Of a stretch of 64,000 bases of DNA, positions 62,727 through 64,000 are shown in pieces. Made by a program: the position numbers and the translations under genes. The DNA lies in NCBI GenBank assembly GCA_030374805.1, contig JARGSG010000085.1:186001-250000 (forward strand), given 5' to 3'. The stretch is from Gracilaria gracilis. Taxonomy: Eukaryota > Rhodophyta > Florideophyceae > Gracilariales > Gracilariaceae. Positions within the stretch are counted from its first letter, which is position 1; every line of letters starts with the position of its first letter. A model generated the notes under the pieces. That model saw nothing but the letters and a program-made list of their open reading frames with translations. It was not told the origin of the DNA and did not search any database.

Positions 62727-62772
62727 GCCACGACGCCACGACGCCACGACGCCACGACGCCACGACGCCACG
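62727..62772. repeat. 8-bp tandem repeat CCACGACG
   Basis: The unit CCACGACG recurs about six times without change, between a TATA-like box and the ATG of the last gene. Confidence 0.9.
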
Positions 62773-63051
62773 TCGAGGCACGCGCGCGCACGTAGCGGCT
62801 GCCCTCGTCTCGCACTCGGCAAATCTCGCGGCGCGGCGGCGCGTGGAGCAAACGCAATCGCAATCGCACGCGCGTGGAAGCGCGCCGCCAGCACGCGCGC
62901 GCGCGAGCTCGCTGTCGCCGCCGCTGCCACTGCCGCCGCCGCCGCCGCCGCCGCCGCCGCCCGCCGCCATCGCCGCTGCCGCCGCCCGCCCGCCCGCCTC
63001 GCCGCCCGCCGCCGCCGCCGCCGCCGTCGCCGCCGCCGCGTCGTCCGCACG

Positions 63052-64000
63052 ATGGCGCCGCCGCGCGCGCTGTTCGTTCCCAACGCGCTGCGCGTCACCG
63101 CGAGCAGCGCGAGCGTGGCGTCGCCGGCCGTCAGCTCGCTCAGCGCCGCGCCGTGTCCGCTGTCGGCGCGCGCGCCGCCGCGTCGCGCGTCGCTACGCAA
63201 CGCCGCGTTGCCGCCGGCCTTGCCGGCCGCGTCGCCGCGCGCCCATCCCACGGGCCGCAAGCATACGCCGGAGAGTCGTCGCAAGATCGCCATGGCCAAC
63301 CGCGGCAACGTGCCGTGGAATAAGGGCCGCCCGCATTCGGAGGAGACGCGCCGTAAGATTGCTGAGAATACGAGAAAGGCTATGCTCAAGCCGGAGATGA
63401 GGCGACTGCTCAAGCAGCGTGCTACGGGCAGAAAGCACTCCGAGCAGACCAAGATGAAGATCCGCAATACGTCCAGGGCCGTGCGCGCCTCTGCTGTCAC
63501 GAAGGCCGACGCGCAGTATCAGCGACGCGTGAGGAGAAGGCCGTTGCCGTTTGTGTTTGATGCCCGCGCGGTGGAGCACTTGAATCGCACCATCTCGCGA
63601 CAGATCGACGCGTCCTTCAAAAAGGCCGTCGACGATGATCACCGCTACGTCGTGCATTCGGGCAGAACTCTGTCGGAAGCCACCAAGGCAAAGCTCAGTC
63701 AGCGCATCAAGCAGATGTGGGCAGACCCGCACTACCGCGAGAGGGTGGCGCGCGGCATTCGACAACGACAGCAGATGTTGTCTGCCACGCGCACCTCGCG
63801 TCCTATCACTTCTGCCTCGCCGCCTGTCCCCAACCCTGCGAAACGCCCGGGGAAGAGACACCGTGCGCAACCTGTGCAGCGCAAAAGCCCCCCAGCGTCC
63901 CCGCGAGACCCTCCCTTGAATGAGCGCGACATTCTGCTGCCCTCGGACGATCTGGATGGATTCACCATGGAGGACTTGGGAATTACCGATTCTCATCAGG
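63052..64000 (+). CDS. NUMOD3-domain protein, plastid-targeted type, incomplete at the right edge
   Basis: 316 codons are visible and the frame is still open at the window end. The first 65 residues (start MAPPRALFVPNALRV) are rich in Ala, Ser, Arg and Pro with almost no acids, as in transit peptides. Two NUMOD3-like motifs follow: GRKHTPESRRKIA with NRGNVPWNKGRPHSEETRRK, then GRKHSEQTKMKI. NUMOD3 is a DNA-binding module found beside GIY-YIG and HNH homing endonucleases; nuclear NUMOD3 proteins without a nuclease also occur in algae and plants. No nuclease motif is visible here. A basic proline-rich part and an acidic end follow. A nucleic-acid-binding organelle protein is inferred. Confidence 0.78.
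   Translation, partial: MAPPRALFVPNALRVTASSASVASPAVSSLSAAPCPLSARAPPRRASLRNAALPPALPAASPRAHPTGRKHTPESRRKIAMANRGNVPWNKGRPHSEETRRKIAENTRKAMLKPEMRRLLKQRATGRKHSEQTKMKIRNTSRAVRASAVTKADAQYQRRVRRRPLPFVFDARAVEHLNRTISRQIDASFKKAVDDDHRYVVHSGRTLSEATKAKLSQRIKQMWADPHYRERVARGIRQRQQMLSATRTSRPITSASPPVPNPAKRPGKRHRAQPVQRKSPPASPRDPPLNERDILLPSDDLDGFTMEDLGITDSHQ

Larger units (their letters stand above)
61374..63051. other. intergenic region with simple repeats
   Basis: No supported gene. TATA-like motifs occur near 61459 and 61494, an AG microsatellite at about 61648-61662, and a TATAAA at about 62662 that could serve the following gene. The ORFs seen are GC- or CT-rich artefacts. Confidence 0.5.

Noticed and set aside
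62670-63996. Minus-strand ORFs opposite the NUMOD3 gene
   Set aside because: The plus-strand frame encodes NUMOD3 motifs and a transit-like N-terminus; the others are shadows.
1-64000. CRISPR array, bacterial operon or prophage
   Set aside because: No regularly spaced direct repeats with unique spacers and no phage genes were seen; gene content is eukaryotic.

Overview
The window is nuclear DNA from a photosynthetic eukaryote, most likely a red alga. Genes are mostly single-exon, spacing is a few kilobases, and there is no bacterial operon layout. Housekeeping genes are eukaryotic (VPS11, NOL10/Enp2, SPT20, TMEM170, FAD-dependent glycerol-3-phosphate dehydrogenase, tRNA-Phe). Plastid-linked genes are also present (carotenoid isomerase-like flavoprotein, YlmH/S4 protein, NUMOD3 protein with a transit-peptide-like start). 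Transcription factors are plant-type (GARP/G2-like, R2R3-MYB, bHLH). The red-algal assignment is inferred from this gene mix and from the near absence of introns: one three-exon gene is visible. It is not proven.

The layout is a mosaic. About 19-43 kb and 56.4-64 kb are GC-rich core segments with conserved genes and many simple repeats. About 1-19 kb and 43.3-56.3 kb are less GC-rich and accessory. They hold a complete 7.7-kb Mutator-like element (678-8423), dispersed repeats, three members of an unrecognised acidic gene family, a partial duplicate of a neighbouring MOSC gene, a small secreted Cys-rich protein, a disrupted membrane-protein gene and a 1340-residue NB-ARC/WD40 protein.

The Mutator-like element has 215-bp terminal inverted repeats and a target duplication. 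It carries a Ulp1-type protease with a C-terminal zinc finger, a MULE transposase with a SWIM finger, and a third ORF. It sits inside a repeat whose uninterrupted copy lies at about 16.06-16.6 kb, so the empty site is visible in the same window.

The least expected structure is a 2.24-kb unit present twice (8938-11174 and 45837-48074). Each copy has an intact 302-residue ORF behind a TATA box and a small oppositely oriented ORF. The second copy is flanked by an 18-bp direct repeat (17/18 identical) and lies within an open reading frame that becomes continuous when the unit and one repeat are removed. It therefore behaves like a mobile gene-bearing unit, yet shows no terminal inverted repeats, transposase or reverse transcriptase.

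Core genes in order are: TMEM170-like and SPT20-like (divergent pair), D-cysteine desulfhydrase-like, NOL10, a bacterial-type Hc1 histone-H1-like protein, GARP factor, mitochondrial glycerol-3-phosphate dehydrogenase, tRNA-Phe(GAA), R2R3-MYB, VPS11, a lumenal methyltransferase-like protein (divergent from VPS11), carotenoid isomerase-like, NB-ARC-WD40, S4/YlmH, bHLH, and a NUMOD3 protein that runs off the right edge. Start sites were set at ATG codons; several open frames extend further upstream only through non-ATG codons.
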